From contig CALAQT010000216.1 in the NCBI GenBank assembly GCA_937888775.1, positions 1-63,005 of the forward strand: 63,005 nucleotides of DNA, in the 5' to 3' direction. Below, piece by piece: positions 51,766 through 59,166 of this stretch. Source of the stretch: an uncultured Actinomycetes bacterium (GTDB lineage: Bacteria; Actinomycetota; Thermoleophilia; Solirubrobacterales; Solirubrobacteraceae). A program made the position numbers and the translations under genes. Each line of letters starts with the position of its first letter. Position 1 is the stretch's first letter. A model generated the notes under the pieces. That model saw nothing but the letters and a program-made list of their open reading frames with translations, had not been told where the DNA came from and did no database searches.

Positions 51766-54120
51766 GTGACCGCACCTGACCCGGTGCCCAAGATCGGACG
51801 GAGACTGCTTACGTCGGAGCGGTTCCGTGTGGGGATCCTGGGGCTCTGCATGATCGTGCCCGTCGTCGCGAGCATAGTGGCCGTCCACGACCTCGACGAG
51901 AACGCCCGCCACAGGATGGACGCGTCGCTCGTGGTCGCGAGCGTGGTCAGCACGGCTGATGAGCTGCTCTTTGTGGAGTGGCAGGGCATCACTGGATCCA
52001 TTCCCGATGCTTCAGTGCACCCGCACGTCGTCGCCCTCCTCGGCGAGATCGACGCGAACCTGAAGAGCCTGCAACTGGACGGCGTGGCTCCGGCGGCGGT
52101 CACCGATCTGGGCAATGCAGCCCGCGCCTACACCACGGCGATCACGGGCGGCAGCAACGGCGTGCAGGTCCCGGGCGGCCAGCTCGACCTCTTCGCTGGA
52201 GGTCCGCTCAAGGTTCTCAACACATACGAGGCCGTCCATACCGCATCGGATCGCGCCCAGAGTGCCCTCAAAGTGGACAACGATAGCGCGGCACTGCTGC
52301 AGGACATCGGCACGATCGTGGTCATCCTTGCTGTCTGCGCCGCGGTCACGGCGCTGCTGTGGCGATCGCAGCGCCGCCGCCGCGTCATGGCCGTTGCAGC
52401 GGCGGAGACGGACGTACTGCGCAAGAGTGAGGAGAGGTTCCGCCTTCTATTCGAGCGCAACCCGCAACCAATGTGGGTGTTAGGGCCAGACAGTCTTCGC
52501 ATCACCATGGTCAACGATGCCGCAGTAGCCGCCTACGGCTACAGTCATGACACATTCCTGACGATGGAGGTCACCGAGCTCTTTGTCGACGCGAAGAGCT
52601 CCGAACCCGTGCGCCAGATGGTTGCGGGAGCTGATTCATGCCACGCAACCGCCTCGCACCGGCTCGCGGATGGTCGGGTCATCGAGGTCGAGATGACGTC
52701 AGACCGTTCTGTTCTCCAAGGGCAGCACGGCATCCTGCTCCTCGCCCAAGACGTGACCGACCGAAACCGTCTGGAGGAGCAGTTGCGCCACCAGGCGTTC
52801 CACGATCCACTGACGAGCTTGCCCAACCGGGCTCTTTTTCGAGAGCGAGTGCACCATGCAGTTCTGCGCGGCCGGCGCACCGGCCTCGGTTGTGCCGTGG
52901 TCATCCTCGACCTCGACGATTTCAAGACGGTCAACGACAGCCTTGGCCATTCTGCCGGCGACGACCTGCTCGTCCAAGTCGCCGACCGGATCCCCAAGGT
53001 GATGAGGCCCGGCGACACCGTCGCGCGGCTCGGAGGCGACGAGTTTGCCATTCTGGTCGAGGACGTGGCCGACCCGAGCCACGTCACGAACCTTGTCGAG
53101 CGGATTGCGGAGGTCCTTTCGCAGACCTTCCGGGTCTTCGACATCGACATGCATGTCAGCGCCAGCATTGGCATCGCCTTTGATGACTCCGGCGACTCGG
53201 TCGTCCCGGAGGGCTTGATCCGCAACGCGGACGTCGCCATGTATGCGGCGAAGGCGCGCGGTGAAGGTGGCTGGGCACTCTTCGGCGAAGACATGCACGA
53301 GATCGTGCAGAAGCGGCTGGAGTTGCGGGCGGCTCTCAGCCGCGCCGTCGAGAACAGAGAGCTTGTGGTCCACTACCAGCCGATTGTCGACCTCCACGGC
53401 CGCCAGCTCATCGGTCTCGAAGCCTTGGTTCGCTGGGAACATCCAACCAAAGGGCTGCTGCCTCCAATGGAATTCATCACGCTGGCTGAGGAGACGGGGC
53501 AGATCGGCGCGATCGGCGCGTATGTACTCGCGGAGGCAGCAAGTCACGTGCGCGGTTGGACAGAGCGCTACCCTGATCAGCCTCCGCTGGAGCTGAGTGT
53601 GAACGTCTCCTTCCGCGAGTTGATGTCCATCGACTTCGTCGATCAGACCTTGCGGATTCTCGACGAGACCGGCCTCGATCCCCACCAGCTCGTTCTGGAG
53701 GTCACGGAGACCGTGTTGATGCAGGATCCCGAGCGAACCATCGGCAGCCTCGAGCGCCTCCGCCGCCACGGCATCCGGATCGCCATGGACGACTTCGGCA
53801 CCGGGTACTCATCGCTCGCTCATCTGCGGCAGCTGCCGCTGGATGTCGTCAAGATCGACCGGTCCTTCGTGATGTCGATCGGCAGTGGTACGGAGGACGT
53901 TTCCATGATGCTGGCAATCGTCCGGTTGCTCAGCACGCTCAAGGTGGTCACGCTGGCCGAGGGCATCGAGACGCCTGCGCAACTCGACTCCGTCGGCGCC
54001 ATGGGATGCGACCTCGGGCAGGGATTCCTGTTCGCCCATCCCCTGCCCGCGAACGAGGTGGAGCCGCTGCTCGAGACCCGCGTCACGCCCATGCATGTGA
54101 GGCAAGACAACGTTGCCTAG
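51766..54120 (+). CDS. PAS-GGDEF-EAL c-di-GMP turnover protein
   Basis: A 784-aa membrane protein with two helices enclosing a periplasmic sensor domain (about 20-190), a PAS domain (about 225-340), GGDEF and EAL. The cyclase site RLGGDEF is intact and the phosphodiesterase motifs EALVRW, DDFGTGYSS, KIDRSF and AEGIE are intact, so it may be bifunctional. GTG 51766 follows agggagcct. It is coupled to the following lipoprotein gene (TTG start overlapping its stop region), which may act with its periplasmic sensor. Confidence 0.92.
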   Translation: MTAPDPVPKIGRRLLTSERFRVGILGLCMIVPVVASIVAVHDLDENARHRMDASLVVASVVSTADELLFVEWQGITGSIPDASVHPHVVALLGEIDANLKSLQLDGVAPAAVTDLGNAARAYTTAITGGSNGVQVPGGQLDLFAGGPLKVLNTYEAVHTASDRAQSALKVDNDSAALLQDIGTIVVILAVCAAVTALLWRSQRRRRVMAVAAAETDVLRKSEERFRLLFERNPQPMWVLGPDSLRITMVNDAAVAAYGYSHDTFLTMEVTELFVDAKSSEPVRQMVAGADSCHATASHRLADGRVIEVEMTSDRSVLQGQHGILLLAQDVTDRNRLEEQLRHQAFHDPLTSLPNRALFRERVHHAVLRGRRTGLGCAVVILDLDDFKTVNDSLGHSAGDDLLVQVADRIPKVMRPGDTVARLGGDEFAILVEDVADPSHVTNLVERIAEVLSQTFRVFDIDMHVSASIGIAFDDSGDSVVPEGLIRNADVAMYAAKARGEGGWALFGEDMHEIVQKRLELRAALSRAVENRELVVHYQPIVDLHGRQLIGLEALVRWEHPTKGLLPPMEFITLAEETGQIGAIGAYVLAEAASHVRGWTERYPDQPPLELSVNVSFRELMSIDFVDQTLRILDETGLDPHQLVLEVTETVLMQDPERTIGSLERLRRHGIRIAMDDFGTGYSSLAHLRQLPLDVVKIDRSFVMSIGSGTEDVSMMLAIVRLLSTLKVVTLAEGIETPAQLDSVGAMGCDLGQGFLFAHPLPANEVEPLLETRVTPMHVRQDNVA

Positions 54121-54589
54121 CCCACGCGGGACGGTGGCATCCATAGCCGGCGCGCTGGCCGGCACAGTGCTGCTCCTCGCCGGCTGCGGTTCCTCAGGCC
54201 CGGCGTCTCAAACGCCATCACCGTTGCCCACCGCGACCGCATCGCCGATCAGCAGAGACGCAACAGCGGGACGGAAGCCCGTCCTAGTCCTGGATCCAAC
54301 CCATGGGGCGCTGGGCGTCACCGTTCGCGTCACCGGCAGCGGATACGGACCCAACGTGATGCTCACCGGGACCATCTGCGCGGTGGACGCTCAGGGCAAC
54401 GTTCAGAACCCACTGGCGCAGTGCGACGTCACCAACATCGTCAGCGTGACGACCGATGGACACGGTGGTTTCGCGACTACCTACACGGTAAAGAGGCTTC
54501 CTGCTGCGAGGAGCGGGTACACGATCGGGTTTGGCATGTCCGGCGATTCCGGAGAGTCCGCGGGCAGCGCCTTCGCGATCGACGCTTGA
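54113..54589 (+). CDS. Secreted lipoprotein, 158 aa
   Basis: A TTG start at 54113 overlaps the end of the GGDEF/EAL gene. A signal peptide ends in lipobox LLAGC, followed by a Ser/Pro/Thr-rich tether and a beta-sandwich-like domain (LVLDPTHGALGVTVRVTGSG, YGPNVMLTGTICAVD) resembling IPT/TIG-type folds. Likely membrane-anchored on the outer face of the cytoplasmic membrane and functionally tied to the sensor domain of its neighbour. Confidence 0.75.
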   Translation: MPSPRGTVASIAGALAGTVLLLAGCGSSGPASQTPSPLPTATASPISRDATAGRKPVLVLDPTHGALGVTVRVTGSGYGPNVMLTGTICAVDAQGNVQNPLAQCDVTNIVSVTTDGHGGFATTYTVKRLPAARSGYTIGFGMSGDSGESAGSAFAIDA

Positions 54590-54904
54590 AAGCGAGAGCG
54601 ATCGGCGTTTGTCGATTCTGCGACTCGAACCGGCTGTTAGCGAGCTTAGTGTCCACGGACGTGGTGTATGAGGAGCCCCGGGGCGTCCTGACAAAGAAGG
54701 ACCATCGCGTCATCCTTGTCGAAGCTCTACCAACCTCAAGGAGACGACAGTGGCCACGACCAGCACGGACCCCTGGGCCTGGTTTCGCAAGCAGCTCGAG
54801 ACCGCCGACGCCAATGGCTTGGCCAGGTGAAGAAGCTCGGCCGGGTGCCACCCACACGTGCTGGCGACCATCGGCCGAGAAGGACCCGGGAGGATTCCCA
54901 ACAG
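54590..54904. other. Non-coding with transposase debris
   Basis: No intact gene. Contains the IS256 remnant at 54,750-54,830. Confidence 0.5.
54750..54830 (+). pseudogene. IS256-family transposase N-terminal remnant
   Basis: GTG 54750 with a caaggagacgaca ribosome site starts MATTSTDPWAWFRKQLETAD and stops after 26 codons. The opening matches IS256-type transposases of high-GC bacteria; the catalytic part is absent. Confidence 0.6.
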
Positions 54905-54977
54905 TCGGGGCGGCGGGGCTCGAACCCACGACCTCCTGGTCCCAAACCAGGCGCGCTACCGTCTGCGCTACGCCCCG
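54905..54977 (-). tRNA. Island tRNA-Pro (TGG), copy 2
   Basis: Same cloverleaf as copy 1 with one T-stem change (GAGCCCCGC instead of GAGTCCCGC), which still pairs. CCA is not encoded. Right-end cassette of unit B. Confidence 0.92.
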
Positions 54978-55006
54978 AGGCATTCGGGCCCCACGCAGAC
55001 CAGCGC

Positions 55007-55015
55007 CTCCCAAAG
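55007..55015. repeat. Core site at unit B/C junction
   Basis: ctcccaaag, identical to the borders. The left flank is the right-end type; the right flank is tatgggggtctaaatcgtat, the left-end type. Confidence 0.82.
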
Positions 55016-55569
55016 TATGGGGGTCTAAATCGTATTCGGAAGGGCTGTTAGACCTCCAGCCATCGTTTCGCCTCGATCCGTTGAACTGGCGTGACCGGCC
55101 GAGGCCCCCTAGCCTGAGCGACGCGGTCGATCATTGACGCGTTCAGCGGAAATACGACTCGGTGAGTGTCACGCGATGCACTCGACGGCGGTGTCTACCA
55201 GCCCAGGTTGTCGTCCCGCTCAGTGGAGGTCCTTGAACAGCAGTGCCAACGGGCCCTGCTCTGCGAGTCCCTCGAAGTAGCGACGCCACGGGCCTCGCTT
55301 CTGAGGATCCAGGATCCGCCGCAGCAGATGTACTGCTGCAGGACGTTCGACGCGGTCTCCGGCTGATCAAGCCCCCCAGCAGGTCGATGAGCCCGCTGCC
55401 GGCCACCACCCGTTGGCCTCGATGACAGCGCTCCTCGCTGGTCAGCCCGCGAGCGGCCCACCAAGAGTCGACCGGGCGGGTCGTCACCGTGCGGCCACAT
55501 CTCTTTGCCGCACCCACAGTACTCCGTGCACCCGGGGGCTGCCCTCGCTCGGCCCCGCCCACAGGGAAC
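55016..55569. other. Left-end region of unit C
   Basis: Holds the left-end motif and a short gene remnant (55,220-55,365). No intact gene is evident. Confidence 0.4.
55220..55365 (-). pseudogene. Unidentified gene remnant
   Basis: About 48 minus-strand codons end at the stop 55,220-55,222 and read VHLLRRILDPQKRGPWRRYF then EGLAEQGPLALLFKDLH, clearly protein-like. There is an upstream stop and no start codon. Family not recognised. Confidence 0.4.
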
Positions 55570-56370
55570 TCACCGGGCGGCAGAGATCCCGGAGGCGCGC
55601 CGCTCACGGGACGCCGGGTCCTGGCGGAAGAAGTCGCGGAGAACAGCGTACAACTCCGGCTTCTGCTCTTCGAGGTCGACCGGACGATCGAAGAAGACCT
55701 CGGTGACCACGGCGAAGAACTCGCCTGTGCTCACCGCACCGTACGGGTCGAGGAGGTCGCCGCCGGCGCCGTTGCGGAGCGTCGTGTACTCCGCGTTGCA
55801 CACCCTGACCCATCTGTCGAACTGGGCGCGTGACTCGAGCGGCGGGGTCCCGTCGACCGACCCGCCGAGCATGTCGAGCTTGTGCGCGAACTCGTGGTAG
55901 ACGACGTTGTGGCCGTGGTCGGGATGGCGGGCCTGGTACCGGGCCGAGTCCCACGCGATGAGAACGGGGCCGTCGTACCGAGCCTCTCCGATGATCGGCT
56001 CGGGCTCGTCGCTGTACACACCGTCGCCAACGTAGTGCTCGCCGTCGAGGATGACGGCCGTCGGCGAGACGATGATCGAGGTGACGCGGTGGTAGTAGTC
56101 GTAGTCGAGCCCGAGGATGAGCAGGCAGGCGATGGCGCTGATCACGACCCGGATGTCGTCGGTGAGCTCGAACCCGTACGACGCCTCCCAGTGTTTGTCG
56201 ACGAGCAGCACCCTGATCAGTGTCTCGAGCCGCACTCGCTCGTCGCCGTCGAGGAGCCGCCAGTGGGCCACGTTGGCCGCGAGCAGGTCACGCCACCCCG
56301 AGGGGAACGGCTGGGCGAGAGCCTTGCGGCGCCGTCCTCGGCGCGTCAGTGCCAACTCAGTCGACCGCAC
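55570..56370 (-). CDS. MtfA-like zinc-dependent peptidase (M90 family)
   Basis: A 266-aa cytoplasmic protein with the HExxH zinc motif in VVYHEFAHKLDML and conserved flanks (PVLIAWDSARYQARHPDHGHN; GEFFAVVTEVFFDRP, which supplies the further ligands). MtfA in E. coli binds the Mlc repressor and has aminopeptidase activity. GTG start at 56370. Divergent from aroH with a 76-bp gap. Confidence 0.88.
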   Translation of the reverse strand: MRSTELALTRRGRRRKALAQPFPSGWRDLLAANVAHWRLLDGDERVRLETLIRVLLVDKHWEASYGFELTDDIRVVISAIACLLILGLDYDYYHRVTSIIVSPTAVILDGEHYVGDGVYSDEPEPIIGEARYDGPVLIAWDSARYQARHPDHGHNVVYHEFAHKLDMLGGSVDGTPPLESRAQFDRWVRVCNAEYTTLRNGAGGDLLDPYGAVSTGEFFAVVTEVFFDRPVDLEEQKPELYAVLRDFFRQDPASRERRASGISAAR

Positions 56371-56446
56371 TCATCGCTCCACCTGACCATAACCAGTCGG
56401 CGGTCGGCCCGGCGCAGACGTGCCCGAACCCGACACCATAGAGCGC

Positions 56447-56809
56447 ATGACTGTCCGGGCCATCCGCGGAGGCACCCAGGTGGATGCCAACGAGCGCGCA
56501 CTCATCCTCGACGCCATCGCCGAGCTCGTCCACGCTGTGCTCGACCGCAACGGGCTCACCACCGACGACCTGGTGAGCATCATCTTCACCGCCACCGCCG
56601 ACCTCGACGCGGAGTTCCCCGCCTACGCGGCACGTCGCGCCGGCATCACCGACGTCCCCATGCTGTCGGCAACCGAGATCGACGTGCCCGATGCCATGCC
56701 GCGCGTGCTCCGCCTCCTCGCCCACGTGGAGACGGATCGGAGCCGCCGCGAGTTGCACCATGTGTACCTGCGCGGGGCGGCGGCGCTGCGCACCGACCTG
56801 CCCCAGTAG
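56447..56809 (+). CDS. aroH: Monofunctional chorismate mutase, AroH class
   Basis: A 120-aa enzyme converting chorismate to prephenate. It matches the trimeric Bacillus AroH fold: MTVRAIRGGTQVDANERALI (catalytic Arg7), IIFTATADLDAEFPAYAAR, and MPRVLRLLAHVETDR. ATG 56447 fits the family start; a GTG at 56420 would add nine residues. A housekeeping-type aromatic biosynthesis gene is unexpected cargo for a unit of this size and could be a second copy. Confidence 0.92.
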   Translation: MTVRAIRGGTQVDANERALILDAIAELVHAVLDRNGLTTDDLVSIIFTATADLDAEFPAYAARRAGITDVPMLSATEIDVPDAMPRVLRLLAHVETDRSRRELHHVYLRGAAALRTDLPQ

Positions 56810-57440
56810 CACCGTGCCGACCGCCCCGGGCTGGTACTGGCGGAGCGCGGCGAGAGTGAGTTGGCGCCAGGAGATCCGGCTGGGGCGGGAGACGAGGGTT
56901 TCCCGCGGGAGTACCACCGGCGCCGGCGGGGTTACTTCCGCTACCGGATCGCGTCGGCTGTCTGAACTGGAGTGACAGGCGAAGAGAGCCCGACCACGCT
57001 GTGGTAGCGCTGCGGCGCGTCTGTTCTTCCTCGACCTCAACGTCGATGACGAGGGCTTCGACCTGATCCGGATCACCGCTCTGGACGCCCAGGCCGCCTG
57101 AAAGGGGAGTCTGCCGGCCGGTGCGCGCATACATCGCGTCGAACTCCGGCGCCAGTTCGGCCAGCACCGCCTCCACCACCGGCTTGATCCGGCGGATCGG
57201 GTGGTCCATCGGGATCAGGCTGTCCGTGGTCAGGGTGGACAGCATCGTCGCCTGGTGGGTGGTGGTGCCACGCATAGTGAATCTAAGAGCCGACAGCACC
57301 GGTGAACGCCGCGCGCGCTGCGTCGGCGCGTGCTCATGGCCTTCATGTCGACCATTTGAGTGAGCAGGGTTGGCGCCGCGTTTCGGGGAGATAGGTGCTG
57401 ACCCGTCCACTTCATTGTCACGGCCACCACGCATACCTAT
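56810..57440. other. Gene debris between aroH and tRNA-Pro copy 3
   Basis: A plus-strand fragment ending at 57,101 reads LFFLDLNVDDEGFDLIRITA before its stop, an unidentified gene tail. It is followed by the IS5 remnant. Nothing intact. Confidence 0.4.
57110..57275 (-). pseudogene. IS5-family transposase N-terminal remnant
   Basis: From ATG 57275 the minus strand reads MRGTTTHQATMLSTLTTDSL, then IPMDHPIRRIKPVVEAVLAE and LAPEFDAMYARTGR, the classic IS5/IS1182-type opening. After that the frame degenerates and no DDE region follows. Confidence 0.8.
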
Positions 57441-57516
57441 TGGTCGGGGCGGCGGGACTCGAACCCACGACCTCCTGGTCCCAAACCAGGCGCGCTACCG
57501 TCTGCGCTACGCCCCG
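57441..57516 (-). tRNA. Island tRNA-Pro (TGG), copy 3
   Basis: Same sequence as copy 1, with CCA encoded at 57,441-57,443. It lies 29 bp downstream of the native tRNA 5' half on the same strand, so the native tRNA promoter would transcribe through the half-gene into this copy. It is the most likely functional replacement. Confidence 0.94.
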
Positions 57517-57545
57517 AGGCATCCGGGCCCCACGCAGACCAGCGC

Positions 57546-57585
57546 CTCCCAAAGCAGGTGCGCTACCGGGCTGCGCCACGCCCCG
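57546..57585 (-). pseudogene. 5' half of the disrupted native tRNA-Pro(TGG); right border of the island
   Basis: The minus strand reads CGGGGCG, D-arm GCGCAGCCCGGTAGCGC, CCTGC and loop TTTGGGA, then leaves the tRNA. The following GCGCTGG cannot pair with CCTGC, so the integration does not restore the tRNA. It complements the 3' half at 32,964-33,009. Confidence 0.93.
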
Positions 57586-57631
57586 ACGCCCTCGCAGCAT
57601 ACGGGCTGAGGCGCCGACGGGAGCGATCACA

Positions 57632-58846
57632 ATGGGCGCGGCGGCACCGGCAGCGGCCAAACTGTCCGCCGTGGATCTGCTCGACGGCATCGTCATCCTC
57701 CTCATCGTGGCCGCTCTGGTCTCCGGCTTCCGCCGCGGGATCAGCTGGGTGGGCCCGTCATTGGTGGGGCTGGTCGTCGGCATCCTCATCGGTGCTGCCG
57801 TGGCGCCGCCACTGGCGGCGGTGTTCAGCAAACGCAGCGACGTCCAACCACTGGTCACCTCCGGCCTCTTCCTCGGCATGGTGCTGATCGTCCAGGGCAT
57901 CGGCACCACGATCGGGTTCCGCGCCCGGACGCGAACTCTGCGCACCCGGTTCGCTCAATGGGACAGCGTGCTCGGCGCCGTGGTCGCCGTGTTCGGTGTC
58001 CTCGCCGGCTCGTGGTACCTCGGGCTGACGTTCTCGCAGAGCCCGTGGACCGGGCTCGACACCCAGATCCGCGGCTCGGCAATCGAGCAGGCACTCGACA
58101 CCATCGCCCCGCGCCCGCCGGGCTTCCTGGCACAGCTCGAGAACTCACTGCGCAACAACCAATTCCCCAACCCCTTCTCCGGGCTCTCCCCGGGGGCGCC
58201 GGCGCCGGCATCGATCCCGCCGCTGGTGGACACTCCGGGCATCCGCACCGCCACCGCGGTCACCTCCAAGGTGATCGCCTTCGGCTGCGGTGGAGCCGAG
58301 GCCGGCTCGTCATGGCCGATCGGGAATGCCGACGTGGTCACCAACGCCCACGTGGTTGCGGGCTCGCAGCGCGTCGAGGTGGACACCACCGACGGCGCCA
58401 CCCACCCGGCGGTCGTGGTGTTCATCGACCCCACTGTCGACGTCGCCATCCTTCAGGTGCCCGGCCTCGGCCAGTCGGCGCTGCCACGGGCGTCGGGCGA
58501 TCCGGCGCGCGGCGTGACCGGCGCGGTGATCGGCTACCCGGGCGGCCAGACCGAGAAGGTGGTGCCGGCCGCGGTGCGCGGCACCGAGACGGCGCGCGGC
58601 TACAACATCTACAACTCGAGCCTGGTCGACCGTGACATCGAGGTGCTCGCCTCGCAGATCATCCCCGGAAACTCGGGCGGACCGGTCGTCGACAACGCCG
58701 GCGTCGTGCAGGGATTGGTCTTCGCCGCCAGTACCACCGACCCCAACGAGGGCTACGCGCTCACCATGACGCAGATCGCACCGGACCTCCAGGCCGGACG
58801 CGGACGCACTCAGCCGGTGTCCACGCAACAGTGCACCAACGGCTGA
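57632..58846 (+). CDS. CvpA-domain membrane serine protease (MarP-like)
   Basis: A 404-aa protein. Four N-terminal helices form a CvpA/colicin-V-production domain (about 12-145), followed by an extracytoplasmic trypsin-like domain with the triad H (VVTNAHVVAG), D (PTVDVAILQV) and S (IIPGNSGGPVV). This is the layout of mycobacterial MarP, an acid- and oxidative-stress protease. ATG 57632 is chosen; a longer frame reaching 57395 only reads through tRNA-Pro copy 3 and the native tRNA half. First backbone gene right of the island. Confidence 0.9.
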   Translation: MGAAAPAAAKLSAVDLLDGIVILLIVAALVSGFRRGISWVGPSLVGLVVGILIGAAVAPPLAAVFSKRSDVQPLVTSGLFLGMVLIVQGIGTTIGFRARTRTLRTRFAQWDSVLGAVVAVFGVLAGSWYLGLTFSQSPWTGLDTQIRGSAIEQALDTIAPRPPGFLAQLENSLRNNQFPNPFSGLSPGAPAPASIPPLVDTPGIRTATAVTSKVIAFGCGGAEAGSSWPIGNADVVTNAHVVAGSQRVEVDTTDGATHPAVVVFIDPTVDVAILQVPGLGQSALPRASGDPARGVTGAVIGYPGGQTEKVVPAAVRGTETARGYNIYNSSLVDRDIEVLASQIIPGNSGGPVVDNAGVVQGLVFAASTTDPNEGYALTMTQIAPDLQAGRGRTQPVSTQQCTNG

Positions 58847-58857
58847 CCTCTGACTAT

Positions 58858-59166
58858 CTAGTGGATGAGCCGGATCAGCCCGGTGGTCGCCACGGCGAGA
58901 GCCACCACCACCAGGAATGGGGCGCGCACCAGCACGGCGAGGAGCGCGACAGCGACCCCGGCGACCCTGGCGTCGACGGCGAGGCGTGTCCCGGTGGAGA
59001 CCGTCTGGAGCACCACGAGCGAGGCCAGCAGCGCCACCGGCACCAGGTCGGCCACCCTGCGTACCCGCCGGTTGGCGAGAACCCCTCTCGGGAGTGAGAG
59101 CCCGGCCAACTTGAGCAGATAGCACCCCGCCGACGCGCCGAGCACCGCGAACCACACGTCAGTCAC
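58858..59166 (-). CDS. azlD: AzlD-family branched-chain amino acid export subunit
   Basis: A 102-aa membrane protein with four short helices, the small partner of AzlC. The GTG at 59166 overlaps the azlC stop, giving translational coupling. The pair exports branched-chain amino acids or analogues. Confidence 0.88.
   Translation of the reverse strand: MTDVWFAVLGASAGCYLLKLAGLSLPRGVLANRRVRRVADLVPVALLASLVVLQTVSTGTRLAVDARVAGVAVALLAVLVRAPFLVVVALAVATTGLIRLIH

Larger units (their letters stand above)
51304..55015. mobile_element. Island unit B (3.7 kb): GGDEF/EAL protein and lipoprotein
   Basis: Starts with tatgggggtctaattcg after the core and ends with the tRNA-Pro cassette and core at 55,007-55,015. 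It contains one IS3 remnant, a PAS-GGDEF-EAL gene, a lipoprotein gene and an IS256 N-terminal remnant. No integrase. Confidence 0.8.
55016..57554. mobile_element. Island unit C (2.5 kb): MtfA-like peptidase and AroH
   Basis: Starts with the same left-end motif as unit A and ends with tRNA-Pro copy 3 and the core at 57,546-57,554, where the native tRNA 5' half begins. It contains an M90 peptidase gene, aroH and an IS5 remnant. No integrase. Confidence 0.8.

Noticed and set aside
54421..55137. 238-aa plus-strand frame across tRNA-Pro copy 2
   Set aside because: It overlaps the lipoprotein gene in another frame, then translates the antisense tRNA; no protein-like content.
51193..57554. Three regularly repeated ~110-bp blocks as a possible CRISPR or satellite repeat
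   Set aside because: The blocks are tRNA-Pro cassettes with a recombination core, spaced kilobases apart; no short repeats with spacers.
57395..58846. 483-aa version of the MarP-like protease
   Set aside because: The first 79 codons are antisense tRNA-Pro copy 3 and the native tRNA half (GLEPTTSWSQTRR pattern); the real start is ATG 57632.
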